Assembly (NCBI RefSeq): GCF_900094835.1 | Contig: NZ_FMAO01000008.1 | Location: 1-64,000 of the forward strand | From: Weissella bombi | GTDB taxonomy: Bacteria; Bacillota; Bacilli; Lactobacillales; Lactobacillaceae | DNA: 64,000 nt | Direction: 5' to 3' | In this document: in pieces, positions 1 to 9,559 of the stretch | Layout of the letters: the number at the start of each line of letters is the position of its first letter | Numbering within the stretch: the stretch's first letter is position 1 | Program-made: the position numbers and the translations under genes | The notes under the pieces: model-generated | What the model was told of the DNA's origin: nothing | The model's database searches: none | The model's input: the letters and a program-made list of their open reading frames with translations, nothing else

Positions 1-22
1 TTGATGTTTTTGACTATGTAAC

Positions 23-93
23 TGCTCTGGCTGGGTTCGAACCAGCGACCTCCTCATTAACAGTGAGTTATTCTACCACTGAACTACAGAGCA
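23..93 (-). tRNA. tRNA-Asn (anticodon GTT)
   Basis: Read on the minus strand this folds as a 71-nt tRNA. It has a 7-bp acceptor stem (TGCTCTG with CAGAGCA), a D arm, the anticodon loop CTGTTAA, and a T arm with GCTGG/CCAGC around TTCGAAC. The anticodon GTT reads Asn codons. The 3' CCA is not encoded. A promoter lies just upstream on the minus strand (118-146). Confidence 0.93.
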
Positions 94-117
94 ATAATTA
101 TTTGAATCAATAAATTA

Positions 118-146
118 ACTATACAACGCATTTTATTAAAAAGCAA
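118..146 (-). promoter_or_regulatory. Promoter for tRNA-Asn
   Basis: On the minus strand there is a -35 TTGCTT (141-146) and a -10 TATAGT (118-123) separated by 17 bp. Transcription would start a few bases before the tRNA. Seen directly as a sigma-70/SigA-type match; activity is inferred. Confidence 0.6.
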
Positions 147-437
147 CAATAAAAATGAATATTTTTTAATTTTTATTTTATTTAAAAAGAAATGACATAA
201 TAGACATTAATATTACTTTTATGTATAAAGCTAGATTAACTATTTACCATACTTTTAATGAAATTAAGCCTACATTACTAGTTGATTTAGATGCACTAGT
301 TAATTAACACGTGACATTAATATACAATCTATAAAATTAAAAGTCAACAAGCAAAATGAAAATAATTTAATATTATTGATTAAATGAACTGATATCACAA
401 GAAACACAAGGAAAAGTCGGAATAAAGCAAGAAAAAT
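147..437. other. AT-rich intergenic stretch
   Basis: No gene is visible in this very AT-rich stretch. It contains two copies of the hexamer ACTAGT about 24 bp apart near 270-300 but no convincing terminator, ORF or RNA gene. It separates the leftward tRNA-Asn from the rightward MucBP/manA pair. Confidence 0.6.
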
Positions 438-443
438 TATAAT
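438..443 (+). promoter_or_regulatory. -10 element upstream of the MucBP-like gene
   Basis: A perfect TATAAT lies 54 bp before the chosen start codon at 492. The -35 region is poor. Transcription starting near 450 would exclude or barely include the upstream in-frame ATG at 453, which supports the downstream start. Confidence 0.45.
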
Positions 444-491
444 TTAATTGGTATGATAGAGGTAATAAAAAACGATGAGGGGGCAACGCAA

Positions 492-1214
492 ATGGCTAAC
501 TTTCAATTAATGGGAATGCCAGTCTGGGTTTATGCCAAAGATATTGATACAAAAAGTACGATTGTCCGTACAAGATTAATTGAAGGACATGTGGGTGAAA
601 CATTTAATATCGAACCACAAGAAATAGAAGGATACCGTTTTGTATCAGCAGCTGGTGTCACTGCGGGTGTCTTTACTGAAGAAGATATGCACACAATTAC
701 ATTTTATTATCGCCATGCCGAAGTTGCTGAAACAGAAGCATTAACTGATAAATATTTACATATTTTTTCTGAAGTACAGCCGGTAGTTTCTATTGATGAT
801 CAAACAGTTACTGGACAAAAATTATGGCCGGGGACGGTTGTTAAAGCCGCACAACGTATGGCCTCGCGAACAGGTGAGTTTTGGTATCAACTAGCCGATT
901 CAAGATGGGTTAAGTATGATATGAAAACGATGAAGTTGGCAGATAATGATGGTCATAATGAACGCCCAGCCGCTGATTGGCAACGTCCTAATAATTGGCA
1001 GCCAGTTGCTTATAATGCAACGGGCGTTATTGATTATATTTCGGGGGCTGAGGTTGCGGTTTATGCACAACCATATGGTCGCGAAATTGGACGTGTTGCA
1101 CATGGTACAGCGGTTGAGGTAACTGAAATGGTTATTGATTCAGCACAAGTAACTTGGTATCACGTTGCACAACAGGGTTGGATTTCAAGTATTTATGTAT
1201 CATTGAACGCTTAG
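492..1214 (+). CDS. MucBP-like / SH3-like domain protein, no signal peptide
   Basis: A 240-residue protein of unknown function. Residues about 13-74 resemble a MucBP (mucin-binding) repeat: a GxxGxxFxIxP-like core (EGHVGETFNIEP) ending in ITFYY. Two W/Y-rich blocks follow (about 88-140 and 175-238) that look like bacterial SH3/GW modules (EFWYQL...RWVKYD and WYHVAQQGWI). MucBP proteins are normally secreted and wall-anchored, but here no signal peptide, LPXTG motif or membrane segment is visible. I chose ATG 492 over ATG 453 because a strong GAGGGGG precedes it and a -10 box overlaps the leader of the longer form. manA starts 20 bp downstream, so the two are probably cotranscribed. The domain assignment is by eye. 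Confidence 0.72.
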   Translation: MANFQLMGMPVWVYAKDIDTKSTIVRTRLIEGHVGETFNIEPQEIEGYRFVSAAGVTAGVFTEEDMHTITFYYRHAEVAETEALTDKYLHIFSEVQPVVSIDDQTVTGQKLWPGTVVKAAQRMASRTGEFWYQLADSRWVKYDMKTMKLADNDGHNERPAADWQRPNNWQPVAYNATGVIDYISGAEVAVYAQPYGREIGRVAHGTAVEVTEMVIDSAQVTWYHVAQQGWISSIYVSLNA

Positions 1215-1234
1215 TATATCATTGGGGGAATATT

Positions 1235-2200
1235 ATGACGGAACCATTAATTTTAAAGCCAACGTTACACGAGAAAATTTGGGGAGGGACGGCACTTCGT
1301 GATGTTTATGGATTAGATATTCCATCAGAAACGACAGGTGAAGCTTGGGTTATTTCTGGTCATCCTAATGGAGTCGTATCCGTTATAAACGGTAAATATG
1401 CTGGTAAATCAGTTGCACAACTATGGCATGATGAACCACAATTATTTGCCAATAAGGATGTTGAACGTCCGTTCCCATTATTAGTGAAAATTTTGGATGC
1501 GCATCAAGATTTATCTGTGCAGGTGCATCCAGATGATCAGTATGCGAAAGCGCATGCTGGTGAGTTGGGTAAGACTGAGTCATGGTATATTTTGGCTGCT
1601 AAGCCTGGGGCTACGATTTATTACGGACATACAGCAACAGACAAGGCGGCTTTTGACCAGGCTGTTGATGAAGGCGATTGGGATCACCTGCTACAAAAAG
1701 TACCCGTTAAAGCTGGCGACTTCTTTTACGTGCCATCAGGGACTTTACATGCACTAGGTGAAGGTGTTTTAACTTTAGAAACACAACAATCTTCAGACGT
1801 TACTTACCGTGTATATGATTTTGATCGAGTTGATGCAAAAACTGGTCAAAAACGTGATTTACATTTGGCGGATGCAAAAAATGTGACTTCTGTACCATTT
1901 GTGCCGGAAAAGCCCGTTCAAATTGTTTCAAATGTCGGTGATTTAACAATGACTAATTTAGTGTCTGCACCATACTTTAACGTGGTAAAGTGGGAAATTG
2001 CGGGTAACGCAACCCTTGAGGCGGTAGCACCATATACTTTAGCAACAGTTGTTGATGGTGAATTAGATTTGATTGTTGATGGGGTTACGTATCATCTAAA
2101 TAAGGCGGCTAGTTTTATTTTGCCAAATGATGTACAAACATGGCAATTAGATGGTGAAGCCACGTTGTTGACAACGACACCTGGTCCACAATCATTGTAA
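1235..2200 (+). CDS. manA: Mannose-6-phosphate isomerase, class I
   Basis: Interconverts mannose-6-phosphate and fructose-6-phosphate, feeding mannose into glycolysis and supplying precursors for sugar nucleotides. It has 321 residues, usual for the short Firmicute type. The cupin-fold signature is clear: KIWGG near the N-terminus, the metal-site segment SVQVHPDD near residue 90, TESWYIL, and VPSGTLHALGEG. I chose ATG 1235, preceded by TTGGGGGAA, over an upstream in-frame extension that overlaps the previous gene. It follows the MucBP-like gene by 20 bp and is closed by a terminator at 2218. Confidence 0.92.
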   Translation: MTEPLILKPTLHEKIWGGTALRDVYGLDIPSETTGEAWVISGHPNGVVSVINGKYAGKSVAQLWHDEPQLFANKDVERPFPLLVKILDAHQDLSVQVHPDDQYAKAHAGELGKTESWYILAAKPGATIYYGHTATDKAAFDQAVDEGDWDHLLQKVPVKAGDFFYVPSGTLHALGEGVLTLETQQSSDVTYRVYDFDRVDAKTGQKRDLHLADAKNVTSVPFVPEKPVQIVSNVGDLTMTNLVSAPYFNVVKWEIAGNATLEAVAPYTLATVVDGELDLIVDGVTYHLNKAASFILPNDVQTWQLDGEATLLTTTPGPQSL

Positions 2201-2217
2201 ATTTAAAATGAGTAAGT

Positions 2218-2252
2218 ACACCAACGGTAAATGATTAGCGGTGGTGTTTTTA
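2218..2252 (+). terminator. Terminator after manA
   Basis: Inverted repeat ACACCAACG / CGGTGGTGT with one mismatch, followed by a T-rich tail (TTTTTATTT). Confidence 0.75.
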
Positions 2253-2351
2253 TTTATTGAAAATGGTAAAATTTGTTAGATGCTTATATTAAGCAATTAA
2301 TTCTAATATATGAAAATAAGCGTGACTAACTGACACGATTGGGAGGATGGC

Positions 2352-3704
2352 ATGAGCCTTAAAAGTGGATTAGCAACTTTTGTTGGTAAAAGTACACATA
2401 CGCTATTGCATAATATTTTACATCGCGGTGGTACGTCGCTACCTGGTAAATTAGCGACTAAAATTGACCCGAATGTAATGCAAAGTTATGCTGAAAAATA
2501 TGACGTTATTTTAATTACAGGTACTAATGGAAAAACATTAACGACCACGTTGACTACACGAGTGTTACGTGAAAAGTACGCTGACGTAATTACTAATCCT
2601 TCTGGATCGAATATGATGCAAGGAATTACGGGAACTATGTTGACGGCTAAACTTAAGGATAAAAGTCAACGACCAATCGCTTTGCTTGAAGTTGATGAAG
2701 CAAATGTTGAGGAAGTAGCTCGTCAATTGAAACCAAAGGCGTTTGTTTTAACAAATATTTTTCGCGATCAGTTAGATCGTTATGGTGAAATTTATACAAC
2801 GTATGAAAAGATTTTAAAAGGAATTCGTTTGTTCCCTGAAGCGACAGTGATTGCAAACGCTGATTCACCTATTTTTATGCGTGGTGAATTACCAAATCCA
2901 AAGGTTTACTTTGGTTTTAACCATTTACCAGCAACAGGCAGCATGCGTGCGCCTCATAATACCGATGGTGTTTTATCGCCAACAGATAATTCAATCTTAC
3001 GTTATCACTTTATGACGTTTGGGAATCAAGGATATTATTTTTCAACAACGGATGATTTCAAGCGTCCGGCTTTAGATTATGCTGTGACAAGTTTGAATAA
3101 ATTAACACCAGTTTCATCAAACTTTGATATTGATGGGATTACTTACCAAATTGAAATTGGTGGCATGTATAACATTTATAACGCCTTAGCTGCATATGCA
3201 GTAGGACGTTTCATGGGTGTTTCTGCTGAACAAATTCAACATGCTTTTTCTTCAAATGCGCAAATTTTTGGTCGTCAAGAAGCTGTTAAGGTCAAGGATA
3301 AGGAAGTCACGATTGTGTTGATTAAAAACCCAGTCGGTGCAAACCAAGTTATTGATATGATGAAGACGGATGATCAACCATTTTCAATGTTGGCATTGTT
3401 GAATGCTAATTACGCAGATGGTATTGATACTAGCTGGATTTGGGATGCTGACTTTGAATCTTTGCATGATACCGGCATTCAGGCAGTAGCAACTGGTGGC
3501 GAACGTTACAAAGATTTGTATGTTCGTTTGAAGATGGCTGGCTTTGGTGACCATCCTGTTTACCAAGATTTGCAACAAATTGTGCCTGCGATTGAAAGTA
3601 TGCCAACGAAGCGGGTTTATATTTTGGCGACTTACACGGCGATGCTACAATTACGAGCTGAACTAAAACAACAAGGTTATATTAAGACAGGAATGGGAGA
3701 TTAA
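2352..3704 (+). CDS. murT: Lipid II isoglutaminyl synthase, MurT subunit
   Basis: With GatD it amidates the alpha-carboxyl of D-Glu in the lipid II stem peptide to D-isoglutamine, using ATP. It has 450 residues, family length. The Mur-ligase P-loop GTNGKT is at 57-62, and a C-terminal domain carries ADGIDTSWIWD (355-365), the region whose Asp is proposed to complete GatD's catalytic triad. MurT homologues in other Firmicutes carry a Cys4 zinc ribbon in the middle domain. Here the four positions are S209, D212, S231 and D234, and the whole protein has no cysteine. The start has GGGAGG upstream. gatD follows after 4 bp. Confidence 0.93.
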   Translation: MSLKSGLATFVGKSTHTLLHNILHRGGTSLPGKLATKIDPNVMQSYAEKYDVILITGTNGKTLTTTLTTRVLREKYADVITNPSGSNMMQGITGTMLTAKLKDKSQRPIALLEVDEANVEEVARQLKPKAFVLTNIFRDQLDRYGEIYTTYEKILKGIRLFPEATVIANADSPIFMRGELPNPKVYFGFNHLPATGSMRAPHNTDGVLSPTDNSILRYHFMTFGNQGYYFSTTDDFKRPALDYAVTSLNKLTPVSSNFDIDGITYQIEIGGMYNIYNALAAYAVGRFMGVSAEQIQHAFSSNAQIFGRQEAVKVKDKEVTIVLIKNPVGANQVIDMMKTDDQPFSMLALLNANYADGIDTSWIWDADFESLHDTGIQAVATGGERYKDLYVRLKMAGFGDHPVYQDLQQIVPAIESMPTKRVYILATYTAMLQLRAELKQQGYIKTGMGD

Positions 3705-3708
3705 ATCA

Positions 3709-4416
3709 ATGGCTGAATATGAAATTAATGCGGCTCATTTATATGGCGATTTAATGAATACCTATGGTGATTTTGGTAATATTGTTGCTCTGCGTTACTA
3801 TGCACAACAGATTGGCATCGATGTTAAGCAACATATTGTGTCATTAGGGGATGATTTTGATGCCAAAAGCTATGACTTTGTATTGTTTGGCGGTGGGCAA
3901 GATTACGAACAAATGATTGTTGCTGATGATTTACCAAAGAAAGCGACAGCGCTACAAGCCTACATTGAAGACTATGGACCATTCTTAGGTGTGTGTGGTG
4001 GTTTTCAATTAATTGGTCAATATTTTATTTTGGCAGATGGTACCAAGGTGAATGGTATTGGTGCACTTAGTCATTACACGCTTAATCAACCAGATGGACG
4101 ATTTATTGGTAATGTAACGATTAAAGATGAAGTGAACGGACTAGAGTATCATGGATTTGAAAATCATCAAGGCCGGACTTTCCTAGGGGATGATGAACGT
4201 CCCTTAGGTAAAGTTATTAAAGGAAAAGGTAACAACGGCGAAGATGGTGGTGAAGGATTGGTTTATAAAAATGCATATGGAACGTATTTCCATGGACCAA
4301 TTTTAACGCGTAACGGTAATTTGGCGTTGCATATGTTGCAACTTATATTGGAACGTAAGTATCCACAAGTAGATTGGCAACAAAAAATTGCAACTATCAC
4401 GCCAGAATTTTTCTAG
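3709..4416 (+). CDS. gatD: Lipid II isoglutaminyl synthase, glutaminase subunit GatD
   Basis: Class-I glutamine amidotransferase that releases ammonia from glutamine and channels it to MurT. It has 235 residues. The nucleophile elbow GVCGGFQ puts the catalytic Cys at 96, and the catalytic His is H195 in YFHGPIL. There is no separate acid in the usual place, as expected if MurT supplies it. It lies 4 bp behind murT, with the SD GGGAGA inside the end of murT, so the two subunits are probably made in equal amounts. A terminator follows. Confidence 0.94.
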   Translation: MAEYEINAAHLYGDLMNTYGDFGNIVALRYYAQQIGIDVKQHIVSLGDDFDAKSYDFVLFGGGQDYEQMIVADDLPKKATALQAYIEDYGPFLGVCGGFQLIGQYFILADGTKVNGIGALSHYTLNQPDGRFIGNVTIKDEVNGLEYHGFENHQGRTFLGDDERPLGKVIKGKGNNGEDGGEGLVYKNAYGTYFHGPILTRNGNLALHMLQLILERKYPQVDWQQKIATITPEFF

Positions 4417-4439
4417 GTTAAATAAGTTATAAATAAATG

Positions 4440-4495
4440 AAAAAAGAGGCTGTCAGTCTAGCATTGTTATAGTGATAGATTGGCGGCCTTTACTG
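4440..4495 (+). terminator. Terminator-like hairpin after gatD
   Basis: A 14-bp stem (4447-4460 with 4476-4489) including three G-U pairs, preceded by an A-run and followed by only a short T-run. It probably acts in both directions. Confidence 0.65.
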
Positions 4496-4572
4496 TGTGT
4501 TAAACTTTGGTTCTAATTTATAATTAAGTTCAGAACAACTTTTCTCACACTTTTTTTTATTCACAATTTTGT

Positions 4573-4578
4573 TATACT
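4573..4578 (+). promoter_or_regulatory. -10 element for tdk-prfA operon
   Basis: TATACT lies 47 bp upstream of tdk; the -35 region is a T-rich tract with a weak match. It is the only plausible promoter between the gatD terminator and tdk. Confidence 0.4.
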
Positions 4579-4625
4579 AAAATAGAGTGTAAACTGGAGT
4601 TTTACAGGAGAAAGGCAGGAGAAGA

Positions 4626-5228
4626 ATGGCGCAATTATTTTTTCGCTACGGCGCAATGGCCAGCGGTAAGAGTATTGAAATTTTAAAAGTTGCTCATAAT
4701 TATGAAGTTCAGCAACGGCGCGTATTATTGCTAACGAGTGCGTTAGATAATCGCTCAGGGGTTGGTGAAATTGCTTCTAGAATTGGGATGCAACGCTCTG
4801 CCAGAGCTATTCATGCTGCTGACGATTTGTTTGAATTAATCTCAAAACAAGCTAGCATTGCAGCTGTGCTGATTGATGAAGCGCAATTCATGACTAAGGA
4901 GCAGGTATTACAGTTAACGCGTGTTGTTGATGAATTAGAAATACCGGTGCTAACGTTTGGTCTAAAAAACGATGCGTTTAACCAATTGTTCCCTGGTTCA
5001 GAAGCCTTACTCATTTATGCAGATAAGATTGAAGAAATGAAGACGCTTTGTTCATTTTGCGGTCGCAAGGCGGTTATGAACCTACGTTTTTCAAATGGTC
5101 AACCTGTATATGAAGGTGAACAAGTTCAAATTGGTGGCGATGAAGCTTATATGCCTGTATGCCGCAAGCATTATAATCACCCAGATTTAGCGGCTTTAGC
5201 GCGAAGAACATCAATAAATAAGGTATAA
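4626..5228 (+). CDS. tdk: Thymidine kinase
   Basis: Phosphorylates thymidine (and deoxyuridine) to the monophosphate in pyrimidine salvage. It has 200 residues, standard for type-II TK. The P-loop GAMASGKS is at 9-16, the magnesium-binding DEAQF at 84-88, and the structural zinc ligands C142, C145, C179 and H182. SD GGAGAAG precedes the ATG. prfA follows after 24 bp; tdk-prfA is a common Firmicute gene pair. Confidence 0.95.
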   Translation: MAQLFFRYGAMASGKSIEILKVAHNYEVQQRRVLLLTSALDNRSGVGEIASRIGMQRSARAIHAADDLFELISKQASIAAVLIDEAQFMTKEQVLQLTRVVDELEIPVLTFGLKNDAFNQLFPGSEALLIYADKIEEMKTLCSFCGRKAVMNLRFSNGQPVYEGEQVQIGGDEAYMPVCRKHYNHPDLAALARRTSINKV

Positions 5229-5252
5229 ATTAAGTTAAAGGAATGACACATT

Positions 5253-6338
5253 ATGGATGAAATTTTTGATCAATTACAATCTGTTGTGGATCGTTATGAA
5301 GAAGTTAGTGAAATGATTTCTGATCCCGACGTGATTGCTGATACGAAACGCTTTTTGGCGTTATCTAAAGAAGAAGGTAGTCTACGTGATACCGTTGAAA
5401 AGTATAAGCACTATAAAGAAATTACTGATGGTATCGCTGAAAATGAAGAAATTTTGCGTGAAGAAGCTAATGATTCAGAATTAGAAGAGTTAGCCAAAGA
5501 AGAATTAAAAGAATTACGTGCTGAAAAAGATACTGTTGAAGATGAACTAAAGATTTTGCTTCTACCTAAGGACCCTAATGATGATAAGAATATTATCATG
5601 GAAATTCATGGAGCTGCTGGTGGTGATGAAGGTGCTTTGTTTGCTGCTGATCTTTATGATATGTATGTTCGTTATGCTGAAAAGCAAAATTGGCAAGTTG
5701 AAATCATTGATGAGAACAAGACAGAAATTGGTGGTTATAAAGAAATTGTTCTGATGATTACGGGTGATAATGTCTATTCAAAGTTAAAGTTTGAAAATGG
5801 TGCGCACCGTGTGCAACGTGTGCCAGAAACAGAATCAGCTGGACGTGTTCACACATCAACGGCTACGGTTGGTGTAATGCCAGAATATGAAGATGTTGAC
5901 ATTGAAATTGAAGACAAAGATTTGCGTGTCGATGTTTATCGTTCATCTGGTGCTGGTGGACAACACATTAACAAGACATCATCTGCTGTACGTATGACAC
6001 ATTTGCCAACGGGAATTGTCGTTGCAATGCAAGACCAACGTTCACAACAACAAAATCGTGCCAAGGCGATGGAAATTCTAAAGACACGTGTCTACGATTA
6101 TTATGCTTCACAGAATGAGGCTGAATACGCCGAAAAGCGTAAAACAGCTGTTGGAACTGGTGATCGTTCAGAACGTATTCGAACATATAACTATCCACAA
6201 AACCGTGTGACTGATCACCGAATTGGTTTGTCACTAAATAAGTTGGATCGTATTATGAATGGTGAATTATCAGATGTGATCGATGCCCTATTGATTGCTG
6301 ATCAAACAGCAAAGCTAGAGTCATTAAAGCAAGGATAG
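5253..6338 (+). CDS. prfA: Peptide chain release factor 1
   Basis: Recognises UAA and UAG stop codons and triggers release of the finished protein. It has 361 residues, full length. The stop-codon-reading tripeptide has the P-x-T form PET (191-193), and the catalytic GGQ is at 235-237 in [12 protein letters not shown]. An acidic coiled coil fills the first 110 residues. The gene for the enzyme that methylates this GGQ glutamine, prmC, follows after 4 bp. Confidence 0.97.
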   Translation: MDEIFDQLQSVVDRYEEVSEMISDPDVIADTKRFLALSKEEGSLRDTVEKYKHYKEITDGIAENEEILREEANDSELEELAKEELKELRAEKDTVEDELKILLLPKDPNDDKNIIMEIHGAAGGDEGALFAADLYDMYVRYAEKQNWQVEIIDENKTEIGGYKEIVLMITGDNVYSKLKFENGAHRVQRVPETESAGRVHTSTATVGVMPEYEDVDIEIEDKDLRVDVYRSSGAGGQHINKTSSAVRMTHLPTGIVVAMQDQRSQQQNRAKAMEILKTRVYDYYASQNEAEYAEKRKTAVGTGDRSERIRTYNYPQNRVTDHRIGLSLNKLDRIMNGELSDVIDALLIADQTAKLESLKQG

Positions 6339-6342
6339 AAAT

Positions 6343-7203
6343 ATGTTTGATGAACAATGGACGATTCAAGCAGTTCGTGAATGGGGTGATTGGCAACTTG
6401 AACCTTATCTTCACGATGAGACGGAACGTATGGCACAAATTGATTACTTGTTAACGGGTATGATGGATTGGAATTATGCACAACTAGCAAATAATCGTAA
6501 TACAGTGTTAGAGGATGAAAAACGTTTGCGCTTTATGGTCGCAGTACGCGCAATTAAAGGTGGTCAACCAGTTCAATATGCGCTTGGTCATGCGGCATTT
6601 TACGGGCGTGAATTTAATGTTGATCGTCGTGTTTTGATTCCGCGTCAAGAAACTGAAGAATTAGTGGAATGGATTTTAAAAGACTACGCTGGTAAAGAAG
6701 CTAAGAATGTTTTAGATATTGGAACAGGTTCAGGAGCAATAGCGGTGACGTTAAAGGCTGAACGGCCCGCATGGCATGTTTTAGGATCAGATATTTCAGC
6801 GGATGCATTAGTTGTTGCAAAAGAAAATGCACAATTGTACGCACCAGATGTTCAATTAGTGACAAGTGACCTGTTTACAGATGTAACAGGGACGTTTGAT
6901 ATTATTGTGGCTAATCCACCTTATATTAGTCGTGATGAGCAGTTAGTGATGGATGAATCAGTGGTTGCATTCGAACCGGACATCGCGCTATATGCAGATG
7001 ATGATGGATTAGCATTGTATAAAAAGATAGCAACCGGCCTACTTAATTACCTAAATCCTGGTGGTGCAGCATATTTTGAAATAGGTTATCAACAAGGAAA
7101 GTCCTTGGTTGATCTTTTTTCGGCTTTGCCACATGTACAGGTTACTTTGCACCAAGATTTAAGTGGTCATGACCGAATGATTAAAGTATTGCGGGAGATG
7201 TAA
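6343..7203 (+). CDS. prmC: Release factor glutamine N5-methyltransferase
   Basis: Methylates the GGQ glutamine of release factors using S-adenosylmethionine. It has 286 residues with an N-terminal helical substrate-binding domain, the SAM-binding motif DIGTGSG (125-131) and the catalytic NPPY (191-194). The start overlaps the prfA end region (4-bp gap, SD AAGGA), which indicates translational coupling to its substrate gene. Confidence 0.95.
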   Translation: MFDEQWTIQAVREWGDWQLEPYLHDETERMAQIDYLLTGMMDWNYAQLANNRNTVLEDEKRLRFMVAVRAIKGGQPVQYALGHAAFYGREFNVDRRVLIPRQETEELVEWILKDYAGKEAKNVLDIGTGSGAIAVTLKAERPAWHVLGSDISADALVVAKENAQLYAPDVQLVTSDLFTDVTGTFDIIVANPPYISRDEQLVMDESVVAFEPDIALYADDDGLALYKKIATGLLNYLNPGGAAYFEIGYQQGKSLVDLFSALPHVQVTLHQDLSGHDRMIKVLREM

Positions 7204-7205
7204 AA

Positions 7206-8234
7206 ATGACAGAAACAAAAATATGGACAGTCGATGAAATGGACGCCGCTGCGCGTGCCATTAAACGTGGTTCATTAGTAGCCTTTCCAACGGAGACGGT
7301 TTATGGATTAGGCGCAGATGCTTTTAATGAAGAAGCAGTTGGAAAAGTATACGCGGCAAAGGGACGTCCTTCTGACAACCCATTGATTGTTCACGTAGCT
7401 GATCCAGAACAGGTTGATGAGTTTGCGATTGTTAACGAACAAGCGCAAAAATTGATGTCAGCTTACTGGCCAGGACCATTGACTATGATTTTGCCAGTTA
7501 AACCAGGAACTTTGTCATCTATTGTAACGGGTGGCTTGGATACGGTGGCTGTACGTCTACCTGACAATGATGCAACACGCCAATTAATTCGTGAAAGTCA
7601 TACACCGATGGTTGGACCATCTGCCAATACTTCAGGAAAGCCATCTCCAACTTTAGCTAAGCACGTTTATCATGACTTGCATGGCAAGATTGCGGGAATT
7701 TTAGATGATGGGCCTACAAAGATTGGTGTTGAATCAACAGTGCTTGATTTATCTACTGATATGCCAGCTGTTTTGCGACCTGGTAAAATTACGCCAGCAC
7801 AGATTGAAGCCGTATTAGGTACAACTGTAGATTCTGAAGTTCATCATGTTGCTGATGATGAAACACCAAAGGCCCCTGGTATGAAATATCGTCATTATGC
7901 ACCAGATAAAGATGTTTATATGGTAGCGCCAGAAGATTGGACGCAAGCAATCATTTGGATGCAGGCACAGTTGGAACCAGTTGGTGTTATGTTGACGAAT
8001 GATTTGATTGTTCAACACCAATTGGCAGGAATGGATTTCGTTTGGTCACTAGGTGATAATAATGAAACTGCTGCTGCTAAGTTGTTTGCTGGACTACGTT
8101 ATTTTGATGATAAAAAAGATGTTCAAACTGTTTTGGTAGCAGCATTACCAAAACTAGACGTTAATGGTGCTTATAATAACCGCTTGGGGAAAGCTGCTGG
8201 CGGACATTGGATTAGTGAACTACTAAATGATTAA
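7206..8234 (+). CDS. sua5: L-threonylcarbamoyladenylate synthase (Sua5 type)
   Basis: Makes threonylcarbamoyl-AMP from threonine, bicarbonate and ATP, the first step of the t6A37 tRNA modification completed by TsaB/TsaD, also in this window. It has 342 residues, so this is the long Sua5 form: a YrdC domain (about 12-205, with AFPTETVYGLG and KGRPSDNPLI) plus a C-terminal Sua5 domain joined by the APGMKYRHYAP linker. It starts 2 bp after prmC; SD GGGAGATG. Also called ywlC in Bacillus. Confidence 0.95.
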   Translation: MTETKIWTVDEMDAAARAIKRGSLVAFPTETVYGLGADAFNEEAVGKVYAAKGRPSDNPLIVHVADPEQVDEFAIVNEQAQKLMSAYWPGPLTMILPVKPGTLSSIVTGGLDTVAVRLPDNDATRQLIRESHTPMVGPSANTSGKPSPTLAKHVYHDLHGKIAGILDDGPTKIGVESTVLDLSTDMPAVLRPGKITPAQIEAVLGTTVDSEVHHVADDETPKAPGMKYRHYAPDKDVYMVAPEDWTQAIIWMQAQLEPVGVMLTNDLIVQHQLAGMDFVWSLGDNNETAAAKLFAGLRYFDDKKDVQTVLVAALPKLDVNGAYNNRLGKAAGGHWISELLND

Positions 8235-8264
8235 TCTGTTTTGACTGATAAGGAGGTCAAGCCT

Positions 8265-9515
8265 ATGACAAATTACCGTGAATTCGATCCACAATTGTGG
8301 GCCGCAATTGATCGTGAAGCTGATCGACAAGAACATAATGTTGAATTGATTGCTTCAGAAAATATTGCATCTGCTGGTGTACGTGCTGCGCAAGGTAGTA
8401 TTTTAACTAATAAGTACGCAGAAGGTTATCCTAACAAGCGTTACTATGGCGGAACTGAGTATATTGACCAAGTTGAGCAATTAGCGATTGATCGTGTAAA
8501 AGAATTGTTTGGTGCAGAATACGCAAATGTGCAACCACATTCTGGTTCACAAGCAAATGCGGCGGTTTATGCTGCTTTACTTGAACCAGGTGATCATGTT
8601 TTAGGGCTTGATTTAGATGCTGGTGGTCATTTAACACATGGTTCGCCAGTTAACTTTTCAGGTAAAAATTACCACTTCCATGCATATGGATTGAACGATG
8701 ATGAGTTGATTGATTATGATCAAGTAGCTACTTTAGCTGATGAATATAAGCCAAAGTTAATTGTAACTGGTGCCTCAGCATATTCACGGTTTATTGATTT
8801 TGATCGTTTCCGTGAGATTGCTGATTCAGTTGGTGCTTACTTGATGGTCGACATGGCTCACATCGCTGGTCTAGTTGCCGCTGGTGTACATCCATCACCA
8901 GTTGGCATTGCTGATGTTGTGACTTCAACAACGCACAAAACGTTGCGTGGTCCACGTGGCGGTTTAATTTTGGCAAAAGCGGAGTTGGGTAAAGCACTTA
9001 ATTCTGCTATTTTCCCTGGTACACAGGGTGGTCCGCTAGAACATGTGATTGCTGGTAAGGCAGCTGCCTTTTATGAGGCAATGCAACCTAGCTTTAAGAC
9101 TTATGGTCAACAAGTTGTTGCTAATGCTAAAGCAATGGCGAAAGTATTTAATGAATCAGATTTGGTACGTGTTGTTTCGGGTGGTACTGATAACCATTTG
9201 TTTAATTTAGATTTAACAGAAACGGGTATTTCAGGTAAGAAAGCACAAAATGTGTTAGATCAGGTTTACATTACGACAAATAAAGAAGCAATTCCTAATG
9301 ATCCACGAAGCCCATTTGTGACTTCAGGTATTCGAATTGGAACGCCTGCAATTACAACGCGTGGCTTTAAAGAGGCTGAAGCAACCCAGGTTGCAGAGTT
9401 CATTTTACAAGTTCTAGCTAATCCAGATGATGAAGCCAATCTTGCTGAAGTAAAGCAGGCAGTGGTGGATTTAACAAGTCGTTTCCCGCTATCAGCGATT
9501 GAACACGCAAATTAA
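8265..9515 (+). CDS. glyA: Serine hydroxymethyltransferase
   Basis: PLP enzyme that interconverts serine and glycine and loads one-carbon units on tetrahydrofolate. It has 416 residues. The PLP-binding lysine is K225 in [17 protein letters not shown] and the VDMAHIAG cofactor segment are present. ATG 8265 is chosen because AAGGAGGT sits 7 bp upstream; an in-frame TTG at 8241 has no SD. It follows sua5 by 30 bp. Confidence 0.97.
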   Translation: MTNYREFDPQLWAAIDREADRQEHNVELIASENIASAGVRAAQGSILTNKYAEGYPNKRYYGGTEYIDQVEQLAIDRVKELFGAEYANVQPHSGSQANAAVYAALLEPGDHVLGLDLDAGGHLTHGSPVNFSGKNYHFHAYGLNDDELIDYDQVATLADEYKPKLIVTGASAYSRFIDFDRFREIADSVGAYLMVDMAHIAGLVAAGVHPSPVGIADVVTSTTHKTLRGPRGGLILAKAELGKALNSAIFPGTQGGPLEHVIAGKAAAFYEAMQPSFKTYGQQVVANAKAMAKVFNESDLVRVVSGGTDNHLFNLDLTETGISGKKAQNVLDQVYITTNKEAIPNDPRSPFVTSGIRIGTPAITTRGFKEAEATQVAEFILQVLANPDDEANLAEVKQAVVDLTSRFPLSAIEHAN

Positions 9516-9527
9516 GATAAAAAGTTA

Positions 9528-9533
9528 TATAAT
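9528..9533 (+). promoter_or_regulatory. -10 element upstream of upp
   Basis: Perfect TATAAT 26 bp before the upp start; no good -35 at 16-18 bp. It could give upp its own transcript in addition to readthrough from glyA. Confidence 0.35.
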
Positions 9534-9559
9534 AAAGAAAAATGAAATGGAGCTTTTAA

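Noticed and set aside
4811-5014. Antisense frame within tdk
   Set aside because: Shadow of a clear thymidine kinase gene.
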